From an uncultured Opitutales bacterium (GTDB taxonomy: Bacteria; Verrucomicrobiota; Verrucomicrobiia; Opitutales; UBA2995): DNA of 13,748 nucleotides. The notes under the pieces are model-generated. The model was not told the origin of the DNA, did no database searches, and saw nothing but the letters and a program-made list of their open reading frames with translations. Numbering within the stretch: the stretch's first letter is position 1; each line of letters opens with the position of its first letter. Positions 1 to 7,474 of the stretch are shown here, piece after piece. The position numbers and the translations under genes are program-made. The stretch lies in the NCBI GenBank assembly GCA_937920335.1, contig CALGUT010000260.1, positions 1-13,748 of the forward strand, read 5' to 3'.

Positions 1-510
1 CCATAGAGCCAACCAGCGTTTTTGGGGTGGCGATTCTTTTCGGAAAATAAAGAGAAACGGGATCAGCCAGAGAACGGTCAGTATGGTAAACAGAGCATCC
101 GAAACGGAACGCGTAAAGACTGCTAGTCCATAGGGGTGAAATAGCAGAGTGGCGCAGAGTATCAGAGATACAGATACGAAGCCGGTTCGTTTGAGCATCG
201 CAACAGCCAGGAGTGCGAGCGCAAATCCATAGGCCATGTCATTTCCCAGCCTAAGAGGAATGCCAAAGTCATTCAGGGTTTTTATGTAGAGGGGAAACAG
301 CGGTTCCTTGATGTAGGTCAACTCGGTGTATTCTTCCGTTTCCCAGTAGGCATGTTCAGCTTTCCAGGTAAACCAGGCGTCGTCATGTAAGCCTGATGAG
401 AGCTTGGTGTCCTGGTATTGAGTCGTCCACAGCTTGGTAATGAAGAGAGCCCCTAGCGTAAAGTAAAAGAACCACAGGCGAACCGAGAAGTTGGAATTAC
501 TTGCTGCCAC
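1..510 (-). CDS. GT-C-like multispanning glycosyltransferase, N-terminal part (runs off the left edge)
   Basis: A reading frame of 170 codons stays open from a GTG at 510-508 to the window edge, so the C-terminus is missing. The GTG lies 3 nt after the stop of the methyltransferase upstream, which argues for translational coupling; there is no ATG. Visible features are a first membrane span at about residues 10-28, an outside loop with an Asp pair in HDDAWF (42-47), the stretch YIKEPLFPLYIK (66-77), and further spans at about 92-106, 111-131 and 138-156. An acidic pair in the first loop followed by a K-x-P-x-x-P-L motif is typical of GT-C polyprenyl-phosphate-sugar-dependent transferases related to GT39/PMT. 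Such enzymes would transfer a sugar on the outer face of the membrane. The neighbouring lipid-sugar synthase fits a donor role. Family is inferred from pattern; acceptor and sugar are unknown. Confidence 0.6.
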   Translation of the reverse strand, partial: MAASNSNFSVRLWFFYFTLGALFITKLWTTQYQDTKLSSGLHDDAWFTWKAEHAYWETEEYTELTYIKEPLFPLYIKTLNDFGIPLRLGNDMAYGFALALLAVAMLKRTGFVSVSLILCATLLFHPYGLAVFTRSVSDALFTILTVLWLIPFLFIFRKESPPQKRWLALW

Positions 511-513
511 GAT

Positions 514-1128
514 TTATGTCTCGAAGGTGTATCGGCCGACAAAATGTAGGCCATGTTCGAAAACCGGTCTGACTAGGGCGGGATAAAGCCCCAACTTTTC
601 CGTGTAGGCATCTTTCTTCAGACGAACTGCTGCGAATGCTTCCGACCACTGATTTCTACTGAGGTAGTTATCAGGCAAAGAGACTCCGTGTGATACGTTG
701 CCGACCTTATCCATGAAGGATAATATGCTACGGTTCATCGGCGTTTCGCAAATATGGTCTTTTAGGACGATTCCTTTTCGTGCGACACGGGCGGCCTCCC
801 GGATGGTCGCTTGGGGAGAGACTGTATGGTGGAGCACATCAACGAAGGTTACAAAGTCGAAACTCTTATCCTCGTAGGGGAGGGTATCGCCATCATACAT
901 CTTCATGGGGATCTCACAACTGGGCCGCTCAACGACTTCCAACCCCTGGTAGGCAAGCCCTGGGTTCCGGTCGAGAATCAGTTTGCAGATTTGTCCATCC
1001 CCGCACCCTACGTCGAGAATCGCACCTTCATCGGGCAGCATGGATGCCATATGGGCGGCGATAACCTGCACCCGTTTATCGAATACTAAGGGTTTGTGAA
1101 ATAGGGGGATAATCTTATCGTACAGCAC
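514..1128 (-). CDS. Class I SAM-dependent methyltransferase
   Basis: A 204-residue protein with the Rossmann-fold methyltransferase signature. Motif I is LDVGCGDG (38-45), the SAM-binding glycine loop. An acidic motif II position falls near GLEVVE (62-67). LPYEDKSFDFV (83-93) leads into the motif IV strand, followed by VDVLHH (96-101), as in the Methyltransf_11/25 families. The C-terminal part (about 120-204) has conserved-looking aromatic and basic residues but no motif that fixes the substrate. The start overlaps the end of the glycosyltransferase upstream by 14 nt, and the GT-C-like gene follows after 3 nt, so the three genes almost certainly form one operon. A role in methylating a sugar or lipid intermediate of the same pathway is inference. 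There is no signal peptide or membrane span, so it is cytoplasmic. Confidence 0.85.
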   Translation of the reverse strand: MLYDKIIPLFHKPLVFDKRVQVIAAHMASMLPDEGAILDVGCGDGQICKLILDRNPGLAYQGLEVVERPSCEIPMKMYDGDTLPYEDKSFDFVTFVDVLHHTVSPQATIREAARVARKGIVLKDHICETPMNRSILSFMDKVGNVSHGVSLPDNYLSRNQWSEAFAAVRLKKDAYTEKLGLYPALVRPVFEHGLHFVGRYTFET

Positions 1129-2290
1129 GGCTTCTCAAAGGAATTTGTATTAGGTGGACTACCATGCTCATGGCAAGCGATTGGGCGCCAAGTTGTAGGA
1201 GCGTCGCGCTGGGAATCGCCCAGCGCATGGTCCTTGACGGATCCAAATCACCCAGCCCCTGGTCGAGCCATTGCGATACCGCGATACCGCCAAGTGTGAG
1301 TCCTGTGGCCAGGCAAACAGCACCCAATACGGATAGCCATTCCGCGCTGCCATCTCGTTGTAACAGACTCTTTCGGTTGGGTAACAGGCCTGTTTCAATC
1401 GCGTAAATCCGGGCGAAAGACCCCAGGAATAAAAGCAGGGGTCCAATCGCGAGCAGCAAGGACGCAAATAGAAGGGAGTGAATATCAAAACGAACACCCA
1501 GAAAGGGTAGAGTCCCGGGCAGCAGGACGACCCAAGACAAGAGTCCTAGTATGGTAATCGTCCAGCCGGGGATTCTCAACGCTTTGTCAGGCGCCAGCGC
1601 CAGCATTAGTCGTAGGTGCCTCCAGCCATCACGCCAAGGGCGAAGATGGGGTGCTGTATCGCGAAGATCCTTGCGCAGGACTGTAGGGACCTCGTCGATA
1701 CGAGATTGCATGATGGCGAACTTAATTACCATTTCCGACGCGTATTCCATGCCGGTGCTATTTAGATAGAGCGTTTGGTAGTGTGCCTTGTTCACGCCTC
1801 GTAGGCCGCAATGAAAGTCGTGAGTGGGAATTTTGAACAATACTCTTCCAATCAGGCTGAGTGCTGGATTGCCGATGTGCTTGTTTTTCCACGGCATCGC
1901 TCCGGGCTCAATACCTCCTGCAAATCGATTTCCCATGACCAAATCGGCTCCGTCCCGTAGTTTTTCCAGTAAAGCCGGTGTATGAGTGAAGTTGTAGCTC
2001 CCGTCGGCGTCGCCCATGATTACATACTCCGCTTGAGCCGCAAGGATTCCGTAGTGGAGGGCATTCCCGTAACCTTTTTCCGCGACATCTACAACGCGGG
2101 CGCCCAAGGAAATCGCTAACGCTTTCGAATCGTCCGTGCTTCCATTATCCGCGACAAGAATCTCGCCCCTCAGATCATGGGACGCGAAGGTCGTTTTGAT
2201 TTCTTCGATACAAAAAGGGAGTGTCTTTTCTTCGTTTAGGCAGGGGAGCAATACGGTTACGTCTGGTAGCTGACTGTCGGGAGAAATCAT
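1115..2290 (-). CDS. Family 2 glycosyltransferase, DPM/DPG synthase-like, with C-terminal membrane domain
   Basis: A 391-residue protein. The N-terminal GT-A domain starts with VTVLLPCLNEEKTLP (11-25), has DNGSTDDS (48-55) and the metal/nucleotide-binding DADGSY (94-99), then the acceptor-side region GNPALSLIGRVLFKIPTHDFHCGLRG (140-165, given here in part). HLRPWRDGWRHLR (215-227) marks the polyprenyl-phosphate mannose/glucose synthase branch. Four membrane spans follow at about 243-266, 272-294, 318-338 and 360-381. The family moves a sugar from a nucleotide donor to polyprenyl phosphate on the cytoplasmic face, making donors for GT-C enzymes; a GT-C-like gene lies two genes downstream. It is the first gene of the operon. 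The ATG at 2290 has no clear Shine-Dalgarno. Sugar specificity cannot be read from the sequence. Confidence 0.85.
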   Translation of the reverse strand: MISPDSQLPDVTVLLPCLNEEKTLPFCIEEIKTTFASHDLRGEILVADNGSTDDSKALAISLGARVVDVAEKGYGNALHYGILAAQAEYVIMGDADGSYNFTHTPALLEKLRDGADLVMGNRFAGGIEPGAMPWKNKHIGNPALSLIGRVLFKIPTHDFHCGLRGVNKAHYQTLYLNSTGMEYASEMVIKFAIMQSRIDEVPTVLRKDLRDTAPHLRPWRDGWRHLRLMLALAPDKALRIPGWTITILGLLSWVVLLPGTLPFLGVRFDIHSLLFASLLLAIGPLLLFLGSFARIYAIETGLLPNRKSLLQRDGSAEWLSVLGAVCLATGLTLGGIAVSQWLDQGLGDLDPSRTMRWAIPSATLLQLGAQSLAMSMVVHLIQIPLRSRAVR

Positions 2291-2440
2291 GGGAACCGGG
2301 AGTGCGGTTGTTGCAGGATAGGGTTAACGTTAGAACTCTTGTGGGAGAGGGGAAGATAATTCCCGTGATTGAGGAAAAAAGTGATTCGGTAAATTTTCTA
2401 AAACGGCCACATGGTCAATATCGGTCTTTGTCTTAGAAAT

Positions 2441-2459
2441 TGGCACTGCCTATGCAGTG
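2441..2459 (+). promoter_or_regulatory. Sigma-54-like -24/-12 element coinciding with a perfect palindrome
   Basis: The bases TGGCAC at 2441-2446 and TGCA at 2453-2456 match the sigma-54 consensus TGGCACG-N4-TTGCW at 14 of 16 positions counting the free ones, with correct GG-to-GC spacing. The same stretch contains CACTGC (2444-2449), a 4-nt spacer, and its exact reverse complement GCAGTG (2454-2459), so it could instead be a repressor operator or an RNA hairpin. It sits 9-27 nt before the candidate deaminase starts. If it is a promoter, transcription would begin near 2467-2468, leaving almost no leader. No upstream activator site was identified. Confidence 0.3.
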
Positions 2460-2467
2460 GATGGGGT

Positions 2468-4399
2468 ATGATAAATAGAATGACAGCCCTCTGGGGCATG
2501 ATGTGGTGCCTGTCTCCGGTCTTTTTGCTTTCGCAGGAATCCGATAGACCAACGGCGATTCCCGCGCAGTATCAGCGCGATTTTAAGTTCAACAAAGAAG
2601 CATCTGCGCGGCAAAAGGCGGCCTTGGTCGCGAAAGGAAAAGTCGCTGGAGACCTTTTGTTAAGCGGTTCGACGGTGTTGAATGTCCATGTGGGCCTGTG
2701 GGAAGCAAATCAGGACATTGTAATCTCCGGTGAAAGGGTCGCGTGGACGGGCGATACAGGGACTTACCCAGGCGAAGTATTGAAAACGGTCGATGTGTCT
2801 GGCTTGTGGGCGGTGCCTGGCTTCGGAGAATCTCATAAACATATCGAAAGTAGCCACGTCACTCCCGAGTATGAAGCGCCGATGGTCATTTCGGACGGCA
2901 ATACCTGGACGGTTGAAGGATCCCACGAGATGTCGAACGTGATCGGTAATAATAACAACGAGTTCTGGTTACTTGCAGAAGAAGCGGGGAGTCCGCAAAA
3001 GGTGTTTATCGCCGTCGGTTCAGCAACGCCGCCTACCGCCTACGAGATGGGTGCTGGCTACTACGGTTATGATGAAATGCGGGCTTTCATGGAAGACGAT
3101 GTCCGTGTGCTGGGCTTGGGTGAGGTGATGGACTGGTCCAGTGTCTGGAATCCGAAATCACCTGGATACCAGCGACTGTGGGAAATGATGCAGGCAACCT
3201 GGGAAATGCGCGGGGTTGTCGAAGGTCACGGGTCGGGACTATTTACGGTGGAAGATATCAGTGCATTTGCAGCTGCTGGCCTGAGCAGTGATCACTCGAT
3301 TCGTTTAGCGAAAGAGGGCTGGGATAAGATCAAGCGCGGCGTGTTCGCGCAGATGAAGCCGGACGCGATCGCTGCGGTGATTCCCTATGTATTGGAGATG
3401 GGTATCCAGGATTGGTCTCATATGAGTGTTTCTACGGATGACCGCGATGTGGCCGCGTCGTTATCGCTTGGAACGATGGATTACAATGTGCGCTTGGCGA
3501 TAGAGGCCGGTGCGCCTGCTGAAAAAGCCTACGCGATGGCCTCGCTCTATCCGGCCCGGCATTGGCAAATTGAGCATTTAGTAGGCAGTATTGCGCCTGG
3601 GCGTTATGCCGACATCGTTTTACTTTCGGATCCGGAAACGGTGGCGATCGAGCAGGTGTATGCCAATGGGAAGCTAGCCTATAATGGCAGTGAGTACCTG
3701 TTGCCAGTACCTGAGGTGGTGTATCCGGATTGGGCATACGACACGATTAATATTGGAAAAACGTTGAGTGCCGAGGATTTCGTGATTCCTGCTCCTGATC
3801 CGGCTGCTACAACGGTCGATGCCGCGATCCTGGAAATGTTCTATTTTGAAGAAGACTTTAAGACCTACCAGTTGCCTGTTCTGGAGGGTGAGGCTCAACG
3901 TGATCCAAGTCAGGGAGTGACGAAATGTGCTTTGATCGATCGCTATAAAGGGAATGGCAAAGTTGCTAGAATGTTTTGGGCAGGTGTGGGGCCTTTGACC
4001 CCCAACTCTGCGATCGCTTGTTCCGTTTCCCATGATTTGCATAATGTCTGGTCGCTTGGATCTAGTGATGAGGCCATGGCTATGGCCGTGAATAAAGTGG
4101 CTGAGCTACAAGGAGGCTGGGCGTTGGTTCGCGATGGTGAGGTGGTTGCGACGGTTCAGTATGAGATTGGTGGGCTTATGTCTCAGCGTTCTGCTGAGAC
4201 CGTAGCAGCGGAATTGGAGAATCTGTATGCGGAGGCCGACAAGATGAAGTGGATAGGAGAACCGGGGCTTCCCCAACGCATGGTATTTGCCTATTTGACC
4301 TGCACGCCGTGGAAATGGGTATTAGTTGCTCCTTATGACGGAAATGAGTCGGGGTTGGTGAATGTGACGAATGGAGAGACGCATCCTGTTGTTTGGTAA
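2468..4399 (+). CDS. Exported adenine deaminase-family amidohydrolase
   Basis: About 643 residues from the ATG at 2468 (numbering below). Starts at 2411 and 2480 are possible; 2411 would put the promoter-like palindrome inside the gene, and only 2468 or 2480 gives a proper N-terminal signal sequence (hydrophobic 6-21). The body follows adenine deaminase order: VPGFGESHKHIESS (116-129) with the H-x-H metal pair, GSHEMSNVIG (151-160) in place of the usual DPHE-type motif, GLGEVMDW (216-223), EGHGSGL (252-258), SSDHS (273-277), STDD (322-325), then the C-terminal domain with SVSHDLHNV (519-527). The family hydrolyses adenine to hypoxanthine and ammonia in the cytoplasm. Oddities: an export signal, an N-terminal extension of about 60 residues, and Ser where SDHE normally has Glu. 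Family is firm; substrate and location are inferred. A 29-nt overlap couples it to the HupE-like gene. Confidence 0.8.
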   Translation: MINRMTALWGMMWCLSPVFLLSQESDRPTAIPAQYQRDFKFNKEASARQKAALVAKGKVAGDLLLSGSTVLNVHVGLWEANQDIVISGERVAWTGDTGTYPGEVLKTVDVSGLWAVPGFGESHKHIESSHVTPEYEAPMVISDGNTWTVEGSHEMSNVIGNNNNEFWLLAEEAGSPQKVFIAVGSATPPTAYEMGAGYYGYDEMRAFMEDDVRVLGLGEVMDWSSVWNPKSPGYQRLWEMMQATWEMRGVVEGHGSGLFTVEDISAFAAAGLSSDHSIRLAKEGWDKIKRGVFAQMKPDAIAAVIPYVLEMGIQDWSHMSVSTDDRDVAASLSLGTMDYNVRLAIEAGAPAEKAYAMASLYPARHWQIEHLVGSIAPGRYADIVLLSDPETVAIEQVYANGKLAYNGSEYLLPVPEVVYPDWAYDTINIGKTLSAEDFVIPAPDPAATTVDAAILEMFYFEEDFKTYQLPVLEGEAQRDPSQGVTKCALIDRYKGNGKVARMFWAGVGPLTPNSAIACSVSHDLHNVWSLGSSDEAMAMAVNKVAELQGGWALVRDGEVVATVQYEIGGLMSQRSAETVAAELENLYAEADKMKWIGEPGLPQRMVFAYLTCTPWKWVLVAPYDGNESGLVNVTNGETHPVVW

Positions 4400-5552
4400 G
4401 TTCGCTGCCTGGTGCTATTTGGGCTTGGTCTTCGCAGTAGCGACGGCTCCGCCTGCGCGTGCTCATTTACTCAATATGACTCGCTGTACTGTACTAGTGG
4501 ATACGGAACGATCCTTGGTCGAGGTAAATCTGAAAATCGATTTTACCAAGTTGCTGGGGGATCCGATTGCTTACTACGAATTCACGCAACTGCACCCGGC
4601 GGAGCGTTCCACTCAGCAAGAGCTGGTAATTGCGTCGGTCGAGGCGGGTCTGGAGCTTCTTGTGAATGGTGATCGAGTCAGACTAAGGAATTCAGAGTTT
4701 CAACTTCCAGATTTGCCATTGTCTAAATTTGTCGAGCCCTGGGCTGCGCCGATGTCCGAGCTTAGCTTCGTGGGAGATCTTTCAGCGGGATCGACTGAAC
4801 TCTACCTTGTGTCTGACCCTAGGTTGAAGATAGAATTTCCGTTAGTCGTAAGCCTACAGCTCAGCGGGGATTCCGATTTTAGTATTACTCGCTGGTTGGA
4901 GCCGGGACAAAAAAGTCCAGTGCTAGAGTTTGAAATGGAAGTTGAGCTTGTCGAAACGATGCTGGTGGCCGAGCAGTTGGGTCGTGGTGATAGTTTTATG
5001 GGAACCGCTTCCCGTTATTTAGTCTTGGGGTTTGAGCATATTCTTCCCAGAGGTCTGGATCATATTCTATTCGTTTTGGGGCTCTTTTTTTTAACCCATC
5101 GCTGGCGCCCATTGCTAGTGCAGGTGTCTTTGTTTACAGTGGCACATACGTTCACATTGATGTTTGTCGCACTGGGAATGATTCCCTATCTGCCAAGTGT
5201 GGTAGAGCCGCTTATCGCATTGTCGATCGTGTACGTAGGCATTGAAAATATTTGGCGCAGCCAGATCAATAAACTACGCTTGGTTGTGGTGTTCGGCTTC
5301 GGATTGATTCACGGTATGGGTTTTGCCGGAATGCTGGGAGAAATTGGATTCAGTAGAGATGAGTTTATGACCGCGCTGGTTGCCTTCAATGTAGGCGTCG
5401 AGCTCGGACAACTGGTGATTATCGGGTTGGCTTACGCGGTGTGTTTTAGGTTATTCAAATATGGAGATTACAACCGTCTGTTAAGAATCCCCGTGAATGT
5501 GGGTATCTCTGCGGTGGCAGGGCTGTGGTTTTTTCAACGCGTCTGGGGTTAG
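4371..5552 (+). CDS. HupE/UreJ_2-family membrane protein
   Basis: A 393-residue protein. Residues 1-31 form a signal peptide ending in PPARA before His32. A soluble beta-rich outside domain spans about 32-205. The C-terminal half is the HupE/UreJ_2 membrane domain: GFEHILPRGLDHILFVLGLF (220-239), VAHTFTLMFVALG (257-269), VEPLIALSIVYVGIEN (278-293), VVFGFGLIHGMGFAG (306-320) and FNVGVELGQL (339-348), with conserved His residues in the first, second and fourth segments. Roughly six membrane spans are expected. The related HupE proteins are nickel permease-like and linked to metalloenzyme maturation; this longer two-domain group is widespread but functionally unproven. It begins 29 nt inside the preceding deaminase-like gene in another reading frame, so they are co-transcribed and probably translationally coupled. 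Metal supply to that enzyme is a guess. Confidence 0.85.
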   Translation: MERRILLFGKFAAWCYLGLVFAVATAPPARAHLLNMTRCTVLVDTERSLVEVNLKIDFTKLLGDPIAYYEFTQLHPAERSTQQELVIASVEAGLELLVNGDRVRLRNSEFQLPDLPLSKFVEPWAAPMSELSFVGDLSAGSTELYLVSDPRLKIEFPLVVSLQLSGDSDFSITRWLEPGQKSPVLEFEMEVELVETMLVAEQLGRGDSFMGTASRYLVLGFEHILPRGLDHILFVLGLFFLTHRWRPLLVQVSLFTVAHTFTLMFVALGMIPYLPSVVEPLIALSIVYVGIENIWRSQINKLRLVVVFGFGLIHGMGFAGMLGEIGFSRDEFMTALVAFNVGVELGQLVIIGLAYAVCFRLFKYGDYNRLLRIPVNVGISAVAGLWFFQRVWG

Positions 5553-5810
5553 TTGAGTTAGCCGTCTCTTTGAATATTTAACAAATAAACTACGGGTTTG
5601 TATGAAACTGGGGTAGGCATTGCCCTTGACCGAAGGCCTCGGTTGATTTCTTGTCAGTGTCTCTTCCGCGACTGAGGCTGAGATAGAATATGCATCAGCA
5701 ACCACCACTTACTCACGGTGGACTAACTTTTAGCCTAGCAAGACCAGCCTTAGGTGCCAGATACTGCGGAGACATGGAATCAGGCATTCTGAGACCATTC
5801 GTTCTCAAAC

Positions 5811-6545
5811 ATGCCATCCGATTACCCTGTAAATTCTTTCAAGCGGTTTGTTCTACTGAAACTTGCCCCCATGGTCACGGTATGCCTTGTGCGACTGCTT
5901 TATGCGTCTTGGAGGATGCGAGAAACGGGCAGGGAGCATCTTGATGCCGCGATCGAGGCGAAGGAGCCGGCCATAGCGGCATTTTTCCACGGACGGACGT
6001 TTGTTCTATTAAGGCACATGACACTAAACACAAACGGGAGATGGGTATCGATGTGTTCAAAGAGTTTGGATGGCGAGGCCATGGCAAAAGTTGAAGAGCG
6101 TCTTGGGTTGATTGTTGTTCGTGGTTCGTCGGGGCGGGACGGTTTGGAAGCTGTACAAACAATGATAAAGCTAGTGCGCTCCACGCCTGGATATGGAGCG
6201 GGCCTGGCGGTTGATGGGTCGCGGGGTCCCCGTTGTCGTGTGCAAGGTGGTATTGTTCGTATGGCCCGTTGGACGGGGGGACGCATATTGCCGATCACTG
6301 CGTCTTCGAAGTCGGCCTGGATCTTCAGACGAATATGGGATCGAACGCTGTTACCGTATCCATTTGCGAAAGTTCAAATAGCCTATGGAGCACCGATTGA
6401 TGTACCGTCGAAATTGAATGGCAAGCAGTTGGAAGCAAAACGATTAGAGGTTGAAGAGGAACTGATTAAGGTCCAAGTCTTGGCTGACAGCCTTACCGGC
6501 TTCTCTGATTGTGAACCGATGCAGGAAGTAATCAAACCCGTTTGA
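5811..6545 (+). CDS. DUF374 lysophospholipid acyltransferase-like protein
   Basis: A 244-residue protein matching the DUF374/LPLAT pattern. AFFHGRTF (57-64) supplies the His of the acyltransferase H-x(4)-D-type block. VVRGSSGRDG (102-111) is the family's RGSS motif, VDGSRGPRCRV (134-144) replaces the more usual PDGPRGP, and ARWTGGRILPI (152-162) and YGAPIDVP (192-199) follow. A hydrophobic N-terminal stretch at about 13-33 probably anchors it to the inner membrane. Relatives resemble late acyltransferases acting on lipid A or glycerolipids, but DUF374 substrates are unproven. The ATG at 5811 lacks a clear Shine-Dalgarno and no better in-frame start is visible. The 258 nt upstream (5553-5810) hold no convincing gene; only a weak 5-bp inverted repeat is seen at 5702-5720. 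The DUF1080 gene follows 84 nt downstream. Confidence 0.75.
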   Translation: MPSDYPVNSFKRFVLLKLAPMVTVCLVRLLYASWRMRETGREHLDAAIEAKEPAIAAFFHGRTFVLLRHMTLNTNGRWVSMCSKSLDGEAMAKVEERLGLIVVRGSSGRDGLEAVQTMIKLVRSTPGYGAGLAVDGSRGPRCRVQGGIVRMARWTGGRILPITASSKSAWIFRRIWDRTLLPYPFAKVQIAYGAPIDVPSKLNGKQLEAKRLEVEEELIKVQVLADSLTGFSDCEPMQEVIKPV

Positions 6546-6562
6546 ATAAGGAGATCATTCAC

Positions 6563-6652
6563 TTGAATCTCTTAGTATTGTTTTCGGGGCTCTTGACTCA
6601 CGCGCCCTGTCGATTAGTGATAAAACGGTATGCGAGAGCTTGTTATTCTTAG
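6563..6652 (+). CDS. Possible short leader ORF (29 aa, TTG start)
   Basis: An AAGGAG at 6548-6553 is the best Shine-Dalgarno in the window and sits 9 nt before a TTG at 6563. Reading from there gives a 29-residue peptide beginning MNLLVLFSGLLTHA, hydrophobic like a signal sequence, and ending in TAG at 6650-6652. It overlaps the first 23 nt of the DUF1080 gene, whose own ATG has no Shine-Dalgarno. It may be a coupling leader, an ancestral start of the DUF1080 gene separated by a frame change, or chance. There is no homology evidence. Confidence 0.25.
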   Translation: MNLLVLFSGLLTHAPCRLVIKRYARACYS

Positions 6653-7421
6653 TCTGATTGTAGCCCTATCTTCATCTCTTCTCGCCGAGAAAGAATTCAC
6701 TTCGTTGTTCAACGGCAGGGACCTCAGTGGCTGGGACGGCGATCCCAAGCTTTGGAAAGTAGAAAACGGTATTGTTGTTGGGACTTGTGACGGGCCTGAT
6801 AGCTTTAAGCATAATACCTTTCTTGTGTGGCGTGGCGGCGAGGTTAAGGATTTTGAATTGCGAGCTACGGTTCGAGTCATTGGTGACAATAACTCAGGTA
6901 TCCAATACCGGAGTCGGGAAATTCCGGAAGCCGGTCCATGGGCCATTACCGGTTATCAATGTGACATTCATCCCGCCATCGAACATACTGGGATGACCTA
7001 TGAGGAACGTGGTCGCGGTATCTTTGGACTTAATGGTAAGAACGTAATGCTTGATCCAGAGGGAGATCGATGGCTTTTGAGCGAGCATGATCCCGTTAAG
7101 GTAGAAGTGTCACAATGGAATGAATACACAGTGATAGCTCGCGGGAACCACTTGATTCACAAAGTTAATGGGATGGTGTCCTCTGAGCTGATAGATCATC
7201 ACGAATCTGGACGGGCTCTCGAGGGGCTTTTGGCTATTCAACTGCATCGTGGAAATCCGAATCGTGTCGAAATCAAAGAGCTACGCATAAGACCTTTGAT
7301 TGAAAGCGACCTTATTTCTTTTGACCCCAATAGCCTTCCTTCAGGGATTGTAAGAATCGATAAGCCTCGTACACGAAATCCAATGGGAGTGGGTCCGATT
7401 GAGTCGTCTACCAAGAAATAG
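6630..7421 (+). CDS. Exported DUF1080 (3-keto-disaccharide hydrolase-like) protein
   Basis: A 263-residue protein with a signal peptide of about 19-20 residues (cleavage near LLA-EK). The domain opens with FTSLFNGRDLSGWDGDP (23-39) and LWKVENGIVVG (41-51), hallmarks of DUF1080, then NNSGIQYRSREI (87-98), GYQCDIHP (108-115), WNEYTVIARG (163-172) and a closing LAIQLHRG (201-208) with VEIKELRIRPL (213-223). This concanavalin-like jelly roll is abundant in Planctomycetota and Verrucomicrobiota. Characterised members act on 3-keto-glycosides; others may only bind sugars. A tail of about 40 residues after the domain is low-complexity and polar. It follows the acyltransferase gene by 84 nt on the same strand but has no obvious functional link to it. 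It is convergent with the secreted protein gene ending at 7475, with 53 nt between them and no strong terminator seen. Confidence 0.85.
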   Translation: MRELVILSLIVALSSSLLAEKEFTSLFNGRDLSGWDGDPKLWKVENGIVVGTCDGPDSFKHNTFLVWRGGEVKDFELRATVRVIGDNNSGIQYRSREIPEAGPWAITGYQCDIHPAIEHTGMTYEERGRGIFGLNGKNVMLDPEGDRWLLSEHDPVKVEVSQWNEYTVIARGNHLIHKVNGMVSSELIDHHESGRALEGLLAIQLHRGNPNRVEIKELRIRPLIESDLISFDPNSLPSGIVRIDKPRTRNPMGVGPIESSTKK

Positions 7422-7474
7422 AGATTCTAGTATTTAAGGCGAGATTGAGGGCCTCGAACTGATGGATGGTTGCC

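Noticed and set aside
2411..2467. Upstream ATG for the deaminase-like gene
   Set aside because: It adds 19 residues that break the signal-sequence pattern and would place the palindrome/promoter-like element inside the coding region.
5702..5720. CCACC/GGTGG hairpin after the HupE-like gene
   Set aside because: Only 5 bp with a 9-nt loop, about 150 nt past the stop codon and without a T-tract; not convincing as a terminator.
5690..5944. An 84-codon plus-strand frame before and overlapping the acyltransferase gene
   Set aside because: It is Pro/Cys/His-rich with no domain pattern, overlaps the DUF374 gene in another frame and has no ribosome site; judged a chance reading frame.
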